A stretch of DNA of 18,582 bases. Origin: Candidatus Magasanikiibacteriota bacterium (GTDB taxonomy: Bacteria > Patescibacteriota > Patescibacteriia > Magasanikbacterales > UBA10003). The stretch covers positions 51,919-70,500 of the forward strand of contig DOQH01000013.1 in assembly GCA_003514455.1 (NCBI GenBank). The letters are read 5' to 3'. The notes under the pieces were generated by a model that did not search any database, was not told the origin of the DNA, and saw nothing but the letters and a program-made list of their open reading frames with translations. Position 1 is the stretch's first letter. Each line of letters opens with the position of its first letter. A program made the translations under genes and the position numbers. This document shows, piece after piece, positions 6,563 to 13,515 of the stretch.

Positions 6563-7886
6563 TTTACGAGTCTTCACGCAGATTATTTTCTCGCAATCAT
6601 TAAGTTTATTTCCCAATGGTTTTGTGGGCGGAAAATATGTTGATACTGTTTGCGATTTTTTACAATCAAACAAAAAGACCGTGCGTGTCGGGCCGCGCGA
6701 ACACTTGAAATCAGTATCGCTATATGATCATTTCATGTGGCAGATTATGCGCAATTGGGATAAAAATTTGGAAGCGCATTATTTTTCTTACCAATATCAG
6801 ATGGCGGCTTATCATGTAGCCAAGATTAAACATGCCATCAAATCCAATCCGTTCTTTGACAGTCTCATTGATAAAAAGAAAAACGCCGAGAGTGTGATTT
6901 CTTTTACTTGGGATAATGAACATTTTATCACTTTGGAACCGCACGGACTCTTGGAATTTAAACGCGGTATTCACGCGCCTTTGATTTATGTGGATGATCC
7001 TTTTCAAGACCCGTCAAATAAAATGGTCATTACGCTCATTAAAAAAATCAATGAAATCATGCGCGGACAAATTTTGGATATGTCGCAGGATGAATTGCAT
7101 ATCTGCGGCACTCCGCAAACTAATGATGATTTTTTCTTTGACAAAAATATCATGAGTCGGTTTGCCACGATGATTACTCCGGCCATCCAAGATGAGATAA
7201 ATAAAATTGTCTTATGGCCAGAATGGATGGGATGGGATGAATTACAGGCAAGGCGCCGGGAAAAAGGCGACAAATTATTTAAGCAGGAATACCAATGCTC
7301 GCCAACTTATGCCGAAGAAGCTTTTATCAAAAGAGGCATACTTTATTCGTTGGTCAATCCAAAACTGAATGATATCGGCATTTTAAAAAAATATGAAACA
7401 AAAAATGATGTTGTTGGAGGATTTGATATTGGCAAAAAGACTCATCCGGCGCATCTTGTCGTTTATGAAATTATCAAAGACAAAAGAAAAATGTTGCATC
7501 AAAAATGGATGGATGGATGGGATTACAAAGACCAATTGGATTATCTTACTTTGGCAATTGAGATGTTGGGGATGAATAAATTATTTTATGATAATACCCG
7601 AGGAGAATTTGAGGGATTTGCCGAGCAGGGCATCTTGCCGCCGCAAATGGAGCCGGTTGTTTTTACCAGCAAAGAGAAATATTCCATGGCCGCGCAATTT
7701 GATAAAGCGCTTTCAAACAAATCAATTGAGTTTTTGAATGATCGACGCATGTTAGAACAAATGCTTATGGTAACGAATGATTTGGACGCCATTGAGACGC
7801 CGGAAGGTCATGCTGACAGTTTTTGGAGTACAGCCATGACTTTTAAAAACGAAGAAAATCCGCAACCGGAAATTTTAATTATTTGA
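6519..7886 (+). CDS. terL: Terminase large subunit (packaging ATPase/nuclease)
   Basis: The 455-aa protein has a complete terminase layout. The ATPase half shows a deviant Walker A, VGPREHLKS (57-65), where the classical GxGKS is replaced, as in several Terminase_6-type families. Walker B LIYVDD (155-160) follows, then the motif III/coupling loop CGTPQTNDDFF (196-206). The RNase H-like nuclease half shows the expected acidic residues: D303 in GFDIGKK, D358 in FYDNTRG and D433 in GHADSFWST. The protein pumps DNA into the prohead and cuts concatemers, docking on the portal encoded downstream. It overlaps terS and is followed one base later by a small zinc-finger gene. At 455 aa it is at the compact end for terminases but appears intact. 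Confidence 0.92.
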   Translation: MSYEKIKIITKAQDSLRVFTQIIFSQSLSLFPNGFVGGKYVDTVCDFLQSNKKTVRVGPREHLKSVSLYDHFMWQIMRNWDKNLEAHYFSYQYQMAAYHVAKIKHAIKSNPFFDSLIDKKKNAESVISFTWDNEHFITLEPHGLLEFKRGIHAPLIYVDDPFQDPSNKMVITLIKKINEIMRGQILDMSQDELHICGTPQTNDDFFFDKNIMSRFATMITPAIQDEINKIVLWPEWMGWDELQARRREKGDKLFKQEYQCSPTYAEEAFIKRGILYSLVNPKLNDIGILKKYETKNDVVGGFDIGKKTHPAHLVVYEIIKDKRKMLHQKWMDGWDYKDQLDYLTLAIEMLGMNKLFYDNTRGEFEGFAEQGILPPQMEPVVFTSKEKYSMAAQFDKALSNKSIEFLNDRRMLEQMLMVTNDLDAIETPEGHADSFWSTAMTFKNEENPQPEILII

Positions 7887-7887
7887 C

Positions 7888-8091
7888 ATGCAAGGCATAG
7901 TTTTACATTGCCCAAATATCTCTTGCAAGAAGCTCTTATTAAAAGATGCTAATTTGCCGCCTACAACAAATTTTAAGCTTAAATGTTTTTGGTGCGGTCG
8001 GATGGTGAATATCAAATCGGATTTTAAACGGATAACTTTGCAAGATTTAGAAAAGGAAACAAACGAAATCGGCATTTCTTTTATTGGGTAG
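7888..8091 (+). CDS. Com-like zinc-finger protein
   Basis: The 67-aa protein has two cysteine knuckles, C8-x4-C13 and C33-x2-C36. The surrounding pattern (HCPNISCKKLLLK ... FKLKCFWCGRMVNI) resembles the Com family of Mu-like phages: a cysteine pair, KLL-K, a spacer, then IEIRC..C and a hydrophobic strand. In Mu, Com binds a stem-loop in mom mRNA and frees its ribosome site. Here the first pair is spaced by four residues rather than two, so the match is approximate. The gene begins one base after the terL stop, with no SD sequence. It ends about 94 nt before the start of a predicted structured RNA, which makes an RNA-binding regulatory role attractive but unproven. A generic zinc ribbon is the alternative. 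Confidence 0.65.
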   Translation: MQGIVLHCPNISCKKLLLKDANLPPTTNFKLKCFWCGRMVNIKSDFKRITLQDLEKETNEIGISFIG

Positions 8092-8150
8092 ATTTGGATG
8101 ACACTTGGGTAGATTTCAATAATTATCCACAAGCGAAGATTGACAAAAAA

Positions 8151-8178
8151 TTGAAAAAAAATATATAGATGGTATAAT
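8151..8178 (+). promoter_or_regulatory. Sigma-70-type promoter with extended -10
   Basis: TTGAAA (8151-8156) and TATAAT (8173-8178) are separated by 16 nt. TGG at 8170-8172 supplies an extended -10 (TGnTATAAT). The A/T-rich run upstream could act as an UP element. The predicted start is about A8185, in the only sizeable gap between terL and portal. Confidence 0.75.
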
Positions 8179-8184
8179 AAATTT

Positions 8185-8243
8185 AGGAACTACGCGTGTC
8201 CTAGAAATTTTGGACTAAGTGCGCCGAAGAGGCGCATTTTTTT
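8185..8243 (+). ncRNA. Candidate small structured RNA or portal leader
   Basis: A transcript from the predicted start at about 8185 to the T-run would be about 59 nt. It can form a hairpin GUCC/GGAC (8198-8201 with 8212-8215; an A-U and a G-U pair possible above a U-U mismatch) and a terminator-like hairpin (8220-8236). The first bases AGGA (8185-8188) can instead pair with UCCU (8199-8202), competing with the first hairpin, so two folds are possible. No ORF fits. Either it is a free small RNA, or it is the 5' leader/attenuator of the portal transcript whose ATG lies 10 nt past the T-run. A Com-like zinc-finger gene lies directly upstream. Confidence 0.5.
8220..8243 (+). terminator. Intrinsic terminator or attenuator before portal
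   Basis: The stem TGCGCC (8220-8225) / GGCGCA (8231-8236) has a GAAGA loop and is followed by seven T residues (8237-8243). This is the clearest intrinsic-terminator signature in the window. It lies 10 nt before the portal ATG and 42 nt downstream of the -10 box, so it would end any transcript from the nearby promoter, or act as an attenuator of the head operon. Confidence 0.72.
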
Positions 8244-8253
8244 GTTTATTTTT

Positions 8254-10422
8254 ATGGATTTGGATTTATACCAAAATATCGATGAAAAAGCCAAAGCGAT
8301 TATCAAAGAAACTGCTCCTTTGAAAAAAGAGGAAAAAGCAATCGATTTTGGTGATTTGATTGAAAAGCCATTGTTTTTGGATGAAGCCCAGCCATTGAAT
8401 AAAACCAAGGATTATTTAAATGCCGCTACTGGATGGGTTTATGCCTGCGCCAGCGTTATCTGCGACGAGGTTGCGGCAATTGATTTGCACCTTTACAAAA
8501 AAACAAATAAAGGAATTGAAGAACAGTTAAGTCATCCTATTTTAGATCTACTCTATCGCGCGAATGATTTTACAACTAAGTTTGATTTGTTTTGGTTGAC
8601 TCAACAATATCTTGAATTATCCGGCGAAGCGCCTTGGTATTTAGTCAAGCAAGGGGGAAAAATCACTGATATTTTACTTTTAAGACCCGACTTGATTGAT
8701 GTGATCCCGGGTAAAGATACTTATATTGATGGATATAAATATAGAGTCAATCAAGGTAAGACAATTCAGTTGGAAGGCGAGGATGTTTTATTTTTAAAAG
8801 TCCCGGATAACACGAGACCTTTTAGGGGCAGAGGCACTTTGCAGGCGATTGTCAAGACAGTTGATATTGATAATTTCAGCGAAGATTTTAATCGCAACTT
8901 TTTTTACAATTCAGCCATGCCGGGATCTATCTTGAAAACAGATCAAAAATTAACACAAGAAACAAAGAAATATCTGGAATTCCATATTAAACGGCTTTAC
9001 AAAGGTATTGATAATGCGCATAAAGCCATGATTTTGGAGCAAGGATTGGATTGGAAACCAATGCAGATGAGCCAAAAGGATATGGATTTTCTTGAACAGC
9101 AACGGTTTAGCCGAGATAAAATTTTGGGTATTTTCCGCGTGCCGCGCACGGCGCTGGGCATTACGGATGATGTCAATCGGGCAAATGCCGAGGCCACTGA
9201 TTATGTTTTTGCCAAACGGACTATAAAACCGAAGATGCAAAGATTGATTGAGCAATTGAATGAATTTTTATTGCCACAATTTCCCGATTCAGAAAATTTA
9301 TTTTTAAGTTTTACTGATCCGGTGCCGGAAAATTTGGATAACAAATTGAACTACTATAAGACAGGGTTGTCTTCCGGATTTCTCACTATCAATGAAGTCA
9401 GAAAAGAAGAAAATCTTGAAGGCATCGGTCCGGAAGGAGATCAAATCTTTATTCCTTTTACAGTCAATCCAATCGGTCAAATTAAGGAGCAGAAACAAAT
9501 TGATGGATTGATTCAAAAACAATTATCGGCAAGAAACAGAAAGACAAACGAAAAACAATCAAACAAAGAACGGATAGAGAAAACATTGACCGAGAAATTA
9601 ACGCCGATTGTTAAACAATTATTGGGTAGGACATTAAAAAAACAAGGAAAAAAAAAGTCCGCGGAAACCGATAAGGATATAAATCAAAAATTTTGGGAGG
9701 CCAAAATATTTAAGACTGATAGTTTTGAGAAAAAGTGGATTGAAAAAATGGATGAGATTTTTAATGACCAGAGCGCGAAAGTTTTAAATATCATGCCGGA
9801 AAAAGCGGCTTCCGATGATATTAAAAAATGGCTTTTGGATAAAAAGAAAGAAACTAAAAAGACACAAAAGACTTTTAAGCCATTAATGGGATCAATCATA
9901 AAAGAAGGCGGCAAAGATGGTTTTATCTTGCTGGGTTTGGATGATGACTTGGATTTAAGCAATCCCATTGTACAAAATTTTTTAGAGGAGAGATCATTTC
10001 AATTTAGCGAGGAAATCACCGAGGAGACTAATGATAAGCTCGGTAAGACATTATCAGATGGGGTTGCAAATGGTGAATCCATACCACAATTAAGAAAAAG
10101 AGTTGAAACAATTTTTGATGAAATGAAGAAATATCGCTCGGAAAGAATAGCACGATCAGAGGTTATCCGCGCGAGTAATTATGGCACAGAACAGGCCTAC
10201 AAAGAGAGCGGAGTGGTTGAAGCAAAGATTTGGTTGACGGCTTTTGATGAGAGAACCTGTGAATATTGCGCGGATATGGATGGTAAGACGGTTGATTTGG
10301 ATGAAAATTTTGCTGATAAAGGCGATACAATAGCCGGATTCGCGGTGGATTATGAAGATGTGGGAGCGCCGCCGCTTCATCCCAACTGCCGATGTACAAT
10401 AATTCCAAAAGTAAAATCTTAA
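8254..10422 (+). CDS. Portal protein fused to MuF-like head morphogenesis domain
   Basis: The 722-aa protein joins two usually separate head proteins. Residues about 50-410 match HK97-type portals: AATGWVYACASVICDEVAAI (57-76), the ELSGEAPWYLVKQGGKI core (121-137), QQRFSRDKILGIFRVPRTAL (282-301) and FTDPVPENLDNKLNYYKTGL (353-372). A Lys/Glu-rich linker follows (411-475). The C-terminal domain (about 590-720) is MuF/SPP1 gp7-like: RIARSEVIRASNYGTEQAY (631-649), C669-x2-C672 and PPLHPNCRC (706-714), a likely zinc site. The portal forms the dodecameric DNA entry ring; MuF proteins are minor head proteins. ATG 8254 is preferred to the in-frame TTG at 8242, which lies in the terminator T-run. No SD sequence is seen. 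Confidence 0.88.
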   Translation: MDLDLYQNIDEKAKAIIKETAPLKKEEKAIDFGDLIEKPLFLDEAQPLNKTKDYLNAATGWVYACASVICDEVAAIDLHLYKKTNKGIEEQLSHPILDLLYRANDFTTKFDLFWLTQQYLELSGEAPWYLVKQGGKITDILLLRPDLIDVIPGKDTYIDGYKYRVNQGKTIQLEGEDVLFLKVPDNTRPFRGRGTLQAIVKTVDIDNFSEDFNRNFFYNSAMPGSILKTDQKLTQETKKYLEFHIKRLYKGIDNAHKAMILEQGLDWKPMQMSQKDMDFLEQQRFSRDKILGIFRVPRTALGITDDVNRANAEATDYVFAKRTIKPKMQRLIEQLNEFLLPQFPDSENLFLSFTDPVPENLDNKLNYYKTGLSSGFLTINEVRKEENLEGIGPEGDQIFIPFTVNPIGQIKEQKQIDGLIQKQLSARNRKTNEKQSNKERIEKTLTEKLTPIVKQLLGRTLKKQGKKKSAETDKDINQKFWEAKIFKTDSFEKKWIEKMDEIFNDQSAKVLNIMPEKAASDDIKKWLLDKKKETKKTQKTFKPLMGSIIKEGGKDGFILLGLDDDLDLSNPIVQNFLEERSFQFSEEITEETNDKLGKTLSDGVANGESIPQLRKRVETIFDEMKKYRSERIARSEVIRASNYGTEQAYKESGVVEAKIWLTAFDERTCEYCADMDGKTVDLDENFADKGDTIAGFAVDYEDVGAPPLHPNCRCTIIPKVKS

Positions 10423-10440
10423 ATATTTAATCTAAAATTT

Positions 10441-10710
10441 ATGCCGGGCAAAATTCTAAATAAAAAATTGGTGGCGAGTGCAGTAGCACAAACACATACT
10501 TTGGGTTCAATGATTCGCGGAATTTCAATTTTTAATTATGGGCCGTCAGATGTTTTGTTAGATTTTGATCATATTATCGATGGCGATAGCCGATTGGTTC
10601 CGGCCGGGGAAAGTTTGAATATCGGAGCTGATTTTCTGACTTTATATTATCAATATGTCGCTGGCGGAACAGCCGCGACTTTGTATGTCACTTTTATTCA
10701 AAATCCTTAG
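10441..10710 (+). CDS. Small hypothetical protein, beta-rich, possibly structural
   Basis: This 89-aa product is not recognised. Predicted strands alternate with turns: MIRGISIFNYGPSDVLLDFD, DSRLVPAGESLNIGADF, TLYYQYVAG and TAATLYVTFIQ. The small beta-sandwich pattern (a strand followed by a polar G/P turn) resembles capsid decoration or fiber-attachment proteins encoded beside fiber genes, but no motif proves this. It starts 18 nt after the portal-MuF stop with an A/T-only leader (no SD) and ends 10 nt before the fiber-like gene, so it belongs to the same transcript. Low lysine content compared with the surrounding enzymes also fits a virion surface protein. Confidence 0.6.
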   Translation: MPGKILNKKLVASAVAQTHTLGSMIRGISIFNYGPSDVLLDFDHIIDGDSRLVPAGESLNIGADFLTLYYQYVAGGTAATLYVTFIQNP

Positions 10711-10720
10711 TTGAAATTTT

Positions 10721-12472
10721 ATGCTTAATAGTCCTATTTTTCAAGTAGGCGGAAGTCCTTACACCATTAATCATGATCTGACTATTAATGGCAGTTTAAC
10801 TATTACCGGAAATCTTAATTTTGGCGATGCATCTACAGATATTTTGACCATTACCGGTTATATGCAGGGGCCGGCGACACCCGGGCCGTTGCGCGTAGGC
10901 AATGTTGCATCTAGTCAGGGATTGGTTGCGCAGAGTGATTTGTTAGTTGGCGGAAAGTTGGAAGTGGACGGATTGATTTATGCTGACGCTGGAATTGCAG
11001 TCTTTGCCGGCACACTTCATGTCAATGATAATATTCCCTTATCTTTGGGAAATACACCTATCGCACCGGATGCTGTTTTGGCTTGGAATACTACGCAAAC
11101 AACCGATGCATTATTTTTAGGCGTTAGTGGAAGCAGAAATTTGGTTATTGCTGATAATGCGAATAGTGTTTTTGATTTCGCGCATGGTAATTCTACCGAC
11201 GCAACTATTTTCCTGCATTCAAGAAATCAGAACACAACTCAATGGTTGAGTCTTACACATAATGGCACGGATGCTATAATTTCAACTGGTTTAGGTGATA
11301 TTTTATTTACTGTTGCAGGTGGTAATATTGCGCCTTCTGCGAATGACGGAGCGGCATTGGGCATTTCAGGACAAGCATTTTCTGATTTATTCTTAGCAGT
11401 TGGCGGCGTTATCAATTTTGGCGCAGGAGATGTTCTTATTTCACACGCCGACAATCAGCTGAGCATTGGTGGTGCGTTATTTCATAACATCAGTCAAGCT
11501 AGCGGGACAACTGGACTTCCCGTAGCAATGACAATCACTGGCGGAACACATACTGGGCTTACCGCTGCAACAGAATGTATTGGAGTAAATTTCAACTTCT
11601 CTGCAACAAAAACTTGGGCAGCAGGAGCGGGACCTCTTGCAACTCAAAGAGAGGTCGTGATTCAAGCTCCGACTTATGTTGGGAACGCAGGCGGCGCATT
11701 AACAATGACAGATGCCTATTCTTTCTATATTACAGGTGCACCAACAGCTGGTGCGAATATGACAATAACCCGAGCTTGGGCAGCTGGATTTAATGGGAAT
11801 ATAGGGGTTGGTGCAGGAACGGTATCTTTACCTTCATTTTCATTTTTGGGAGATCCTAATACGGGATTGTATTGGATTTCAGATGGTCAACTTGGATTTG
11901 CAAGTAACGGAGTAAGAACTGCTCTCCTAAGTGGTTTGGGATTTGACACTGACAGAGTTACTAGTGTTAATACCGGCAATTCTTTCTCTATCGCAGGCAG
12001 AGTAGCAGATGGGGGAACAAGCATAAAAGTGGGTTCTATCACTACTTTAACTTCAGGAAAAATTGTCTCCTTTTATAATGACGCTTGGACTACTGAAAAA
12101 GCATTTATTGATAAGGATGGTGGATACTCTCAGGTGAGAGGAGTGGTTCAGACGACCGATGCTACGATAACTACGGTGGCTACATTTACGCTTGCCGCGA
12201 CAAGTAAAGTTTTTCATGTTAAAGGTATTGTAGTGGGACGAACCACATCGGATGCAAACAGAGCCAGCTATGAATTGGATGTGACAGTTTATCGCGCGGG
12301 AGCGGGCGCGGTGATTCAAGGTGCAATTACATCAGTTCATACAGTTGAAAGCGATGCAACGTGGAATGCGACATTTGATGTTACAGGTAATGATTTACGC
12401 TTAAGAGTAACAGGAGTAGCGGCTACGACTATAAATTGGTCAGGAGTAATGACGTATGTAATTGTTGAATAA
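10721..12472 (+). CDS. Fiber-like structural protein (tail or head fiber)
   Basis: The 583-aa protein is rich in G, T, S, A, N and short beta strands, with poor K/E content unlike its neighbours. The N-terminal part has repeated short strands (DLTINGSLTITGNLNFGD, residues 19-36), as in trimeric fiber shafts. The block FLGDPNTGLYWISDGQLGFA (375-394) with SNGVRTALL matches a motif seen in many phage fibers (GxxNTGxY...LGFATNG). Residues about 475-583 (QTTDATITTVATFTLAAT ... VTVYRAGAG ... LRLRVTGVAATTINWSGVMTYV) resemble a common C-terminal beta-sandwich of phage fiber and baseplate proteins. Its place between portal-MuF and protease is atypical for a tail fiber; a capsid head fiber is possible. 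No enzymatic motif is visible. An A/T-rich leader lacks an SD sequence. Confidence 0.75.
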   Translation: MLNSPIFQVGGSPYTINHDLTINGSLTITGNLNFGDASTDILTITGYMQGPATPGPLRVGNVASSQGLVAQSDLLVGGKLEVDGLIYADAGIAVFAGTLHVNDNIPLSLGNTPIAPDAVLAWNTTQTTDALFLGVSGSRNLVIADNANSVFDFAHGNSTDATIFLHSRNQNTTQWLSLTHNGTDAIISTGLGDILFTVAGGNIAPSANDGAALGISGQAFSDLFLAVGGVINFGAGDVLISHADNQLSIGGALFHNISQASGTTGLPVAMTITGGTHTGLTAATECIGVNFNFSATKTWAAGAGPLATQREVVIQAPTYVGNAGGALTMTDAYSFYITGAPTAGANMTITRAWAAGFNGNIGVGAGTVSLPSFSFLGDPNTGLYWISDGQLGFASNGVRTALLSGLGFDTDRVTSVNTGNSFSIAGRVADGGTSIKVGSITTLTSGKIVSFYNDAWTTEKAFIDKDGGYSQVRGVVQTTDATITTVATFTLAATSKVFHVKGIVVGRTTSDANRASYELDVTVYRAGAGAVIQGAITSVHTVESDATWNATFDVTGNDLRLRVTGVAATTINWSGVMTYVIVE

Positions 12473-12495
12473 TTTTATAATTTAATTTTAATTTT

Positions 12496-12972
12496 ATGCC
12501 ATTAGCAACAGTCGGAATAATCAATAGTGAAATTGAAGCAGATCCGCCTTCGAGAGGAGATAGTACGGTTACACGAGCATATCTTCAAAGTGGAAGCGCA
12601 TTAGTTTTAACAAAACTTGCTTCGGTTGCAGGGATTGATTTGAAGACCGCAGGACAAATAACGCTTATTGCTTCGGCATTAGCAAATACGATTATTACAA
12701 AAGCGGTTTTAATAATTACCGCGGCGGATACAGCTACTGTAATGCCTACTTTGAGAATAGGCAGAGCGCCAAATTATGATCAATTTATTCCTGCAACTCT
12801 TATCCACAATGCAATGAATGCAATGAATAATTATCAGATGTTTATACCATCAATTACTTGTAGTGCATTTGCGGCCGCAGATGCGATTAAATTGGATATA
12901 ACAATTGGAAGTACGGCGACGACTCACACGGCTACGGTGGAATTGTGGGGATATGTTTTACCGCCTGTTTAA
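12496..12972 (+). CDS. Hypothetical structural protein linked to the fiber gene
   Basis: The 158-aa protein is unrecognised. It is rich in A, T and I with few charges (AGQITLIASALANTIITKAV, LIITAADTATVMPTLRIG, IKLDITIGSTATTHTATVEL), suggesting a beta-sandwich secreted- or virion-type domain rather than an enzyme. No signal peptide or catalytic motif is apparent. It follows the fiber-like gene by 23 nt, with an A/T-only spacer. Like the second half of the fiber gene it prefers GCA/ACA/GGA-type codons, so the two may have been acquired together. Possible roles are fiber tip, chaperone-like partner or decoration protein; all are inference. A 9-bp tandem duplication encodes NAMNAM near residues 104-109. 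Confidence 0.6.
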   Translation: MPLATVGIINSEIEADPPSRGDSTVTRAYLQSGSALVLTKLASVAGIDLKTAGQITLIASALANTIITKAVLIITAADTATVMPTLRIGRAPNYDQFIPATLIHNAMNAMNNYQMFIPSITCSAFAAADAIKLDITIGSTATTHTATVELWGYVLPPV

Positions 12973-12976
12973 AAAT

Positions 12977-13207
12977 ATGGATTATTCTGAATTGATGAGA
13001 TTAACAACTGAAAATGCAAAACATATTACTGTTCTGAATGATGATTTTACTGCGCTGACAAAAAATTATACTGGAATAGCAATTGATGTTGCAGTATTGA
13101 AATCACAAGTATCGGATTTTATATGGTGGTTCAGATCAATCGCGGGAGCATTCATTATATTGATTGTGTCACAGGCATGGCAAATTATATTACTTCGTAA
13201 AAAATAG
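12977..13207 (+). CDS. Holin/XhlA-like small membrane protein
   Basis: The preferred start is ATG 12977, four bases after the preceding stop, giving 76 aa; a longer in-frame start at 12905 would overlap the previous gene and read as an unlikely Arg-rich leader. Residues 1-46 are polar and helical with heptad-like spacing (coiled-coil potential). A single transmembrane segment follows, about 54-73 (IAGAFIILIVSQAWQIILL), with a short basic tail RKK. This layout, a polar helix then one C-terminal membrane span, matches XhlA/haemolysin-type and some holin accessory proteins used in lysis. A small membrane-anchored structural or exclusion protein is the alternative. No endolysin gene is seen in the window, which weakens the lysis call. 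Confidence 0.6.
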   Translation: MDYSELMRLTTENAKHITVLNDDFTALTKNYTGIAIDVAVLKSQVSDFIWWFRSIAGAFIILIVSQAWQIILLRKK

Positions 13208-13218
13208 TTTAAAAAAAC

Positions 13219-13227
13219 AAAGGAGGG
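13219..13227 (+). promoter_or_regulatory. Strong Shine-Dalgarno site deciding the start at 13232
   Basis: AAAGGAGGG lies just upstream of ATG 13232, leaving about 5 nt after the GGAGG core. It overlaps too closely with the in-frame GTG at 13229, so 13232 is the start. Strong SD sites are absent from almost every other gene here. Confidence 0.75.
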
Positions 13228-13231
13228 AGTG

Positions 13232-13444
13232 ATGGAAACAGCCATCTATAGGGAAGTCAGCTGGTGCGAGTGGTGCAAGCAGGAAACCATACATTTGTGG
13301 GAGGATAAAAATGACGGAGAAGACACAACGGTGGTGCGTCTATGCCTTCGGTGCAATCAGACACGGATTGTCAAAAGACCAAGTTGCGATGTTGGAGGAA
13401 ATATTGCAAATAGAGGGAACGGTCAATCAGGCGTTGATTCTTAA
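13232..13444 (+). CDS. Small zinc-ribbon protein (moron-like)
   Basis: The 70-aa product has a clear two-knuckle zinc ribbon: C12-x2-C15 (WCEWCKQ) and C38-x2-C41 (LCLRCNQ). The zinc-ribbon part ends near residue 48; the remaining Gly/Asn/Ser-rich tail overlaps another reading frame and looks unconstrained. It has a strong SD sequence and is visibly GC-richer than flanking genes, so it looks newly acquired. It could be a nucleic-acid-binding or protein-protein adaptor; function is unknown. The overlap with the next ORF (13311 onward, +1 frame relative to this one) covers its C-terminal two-thirds. A +1 frameshift or indel joining the zinc ribbon to the second ORF cannot be excluded. Confidence 0.65.
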   Translation: METAIYREVSWCEWCKQETIHLWEDKNDGEDTTVVRLCLRCNQTRIVKRPSCDVGGNIANRGNGQSGVDS

Positions 13445-13508
13445 ATACGGCCTCAACATTCCTACAAGCATTCTGCCGGATATTATCCGACCAGCCAACC
13501 TTTCCTAA
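13311..13508 (+). CDS. Small hypothetical protein overlapping the zinc-ribbon gene
   Basis: The 65-aa ORF is preceded by GGGAGG (13299-13304) with a 6-nt spacer to its ATG, a strong independent initiation signal. It overlaps the zinc-ribbon gene by 134 nt in another frame. The protein reads as a helical core (LSKDQVAMLEEILQIEGTVN) followed by a hydrophobic, Pro-containing tail (GLNIPTSILPDII). No family is recognised. Two small SD-bearing overlapping ORFs together resemble a moron-type unit. The alternative, fusion of the upstream zinc ribbon to this segment by frameshift, is weakened by the dedicated SD site. Confidence 0.55.
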   Translation: MTEKTQRWCVYAFGAIRHGLSKDQVAMLEEILQIEGTVNQALILKYGLNIPTSILPDIIRPANLS

Positions 13509-13515
13509 CGCCTAT

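Noticed and set aside
7505..7520. GGAT tandem repeat in terL
   Set aside because: Four short units encoding WMDGW; too small to be a meaningful repeat element.
7393..7575. Out-of-frame plus-strand ORF in terL
   Set aside because: Lies wholly within the terminase nuclease region and has no motif of its own.
8140..8145. TTGACA as a -35 element
   Set aside because: It is 27 nt from the TATAAT at 8173, too far for sigma-70; TTGAAA at 8151 with a 16-nt spacer is better.
8185..8243. Superficial resemblance of the RNA 3' end to a guide-RNA scaffold tail
   Set aside because: Only a short hairpin plus T-run is shared, a generic terminator shape; there is no Cas or OMEGA gene and no repeat array.
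8242..8253. TTG start for the portal protein
   Set aside because: It lies within the terminator T-run; ATG 8254 is the sensible start.
8950..9255. Minus-strand ORFs across the portal gene and elsewhere
   Set aside because: All minus-strand ORFs are antisense shadows of well-supported plus-strand genes; no initiation signals or motifs.
11575..11793. Out-of-frame ORF inside the fiber gene
   Set aside because: Cys/Arg/Ser-rich shadow with no motif or initiation signal; the main frame has clear fiber motifs.
12811..12830. 9-bp tandem duplication encoding NAMNAM
   Set aside because: Too short to call a repeat element; noted only in the gene entry.
13164..13191. TTGTGT-16-TATATT promoter before the moron-like pair
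   Set aside because: Weak match within a coding region; mentioned in a finding but not annotated.
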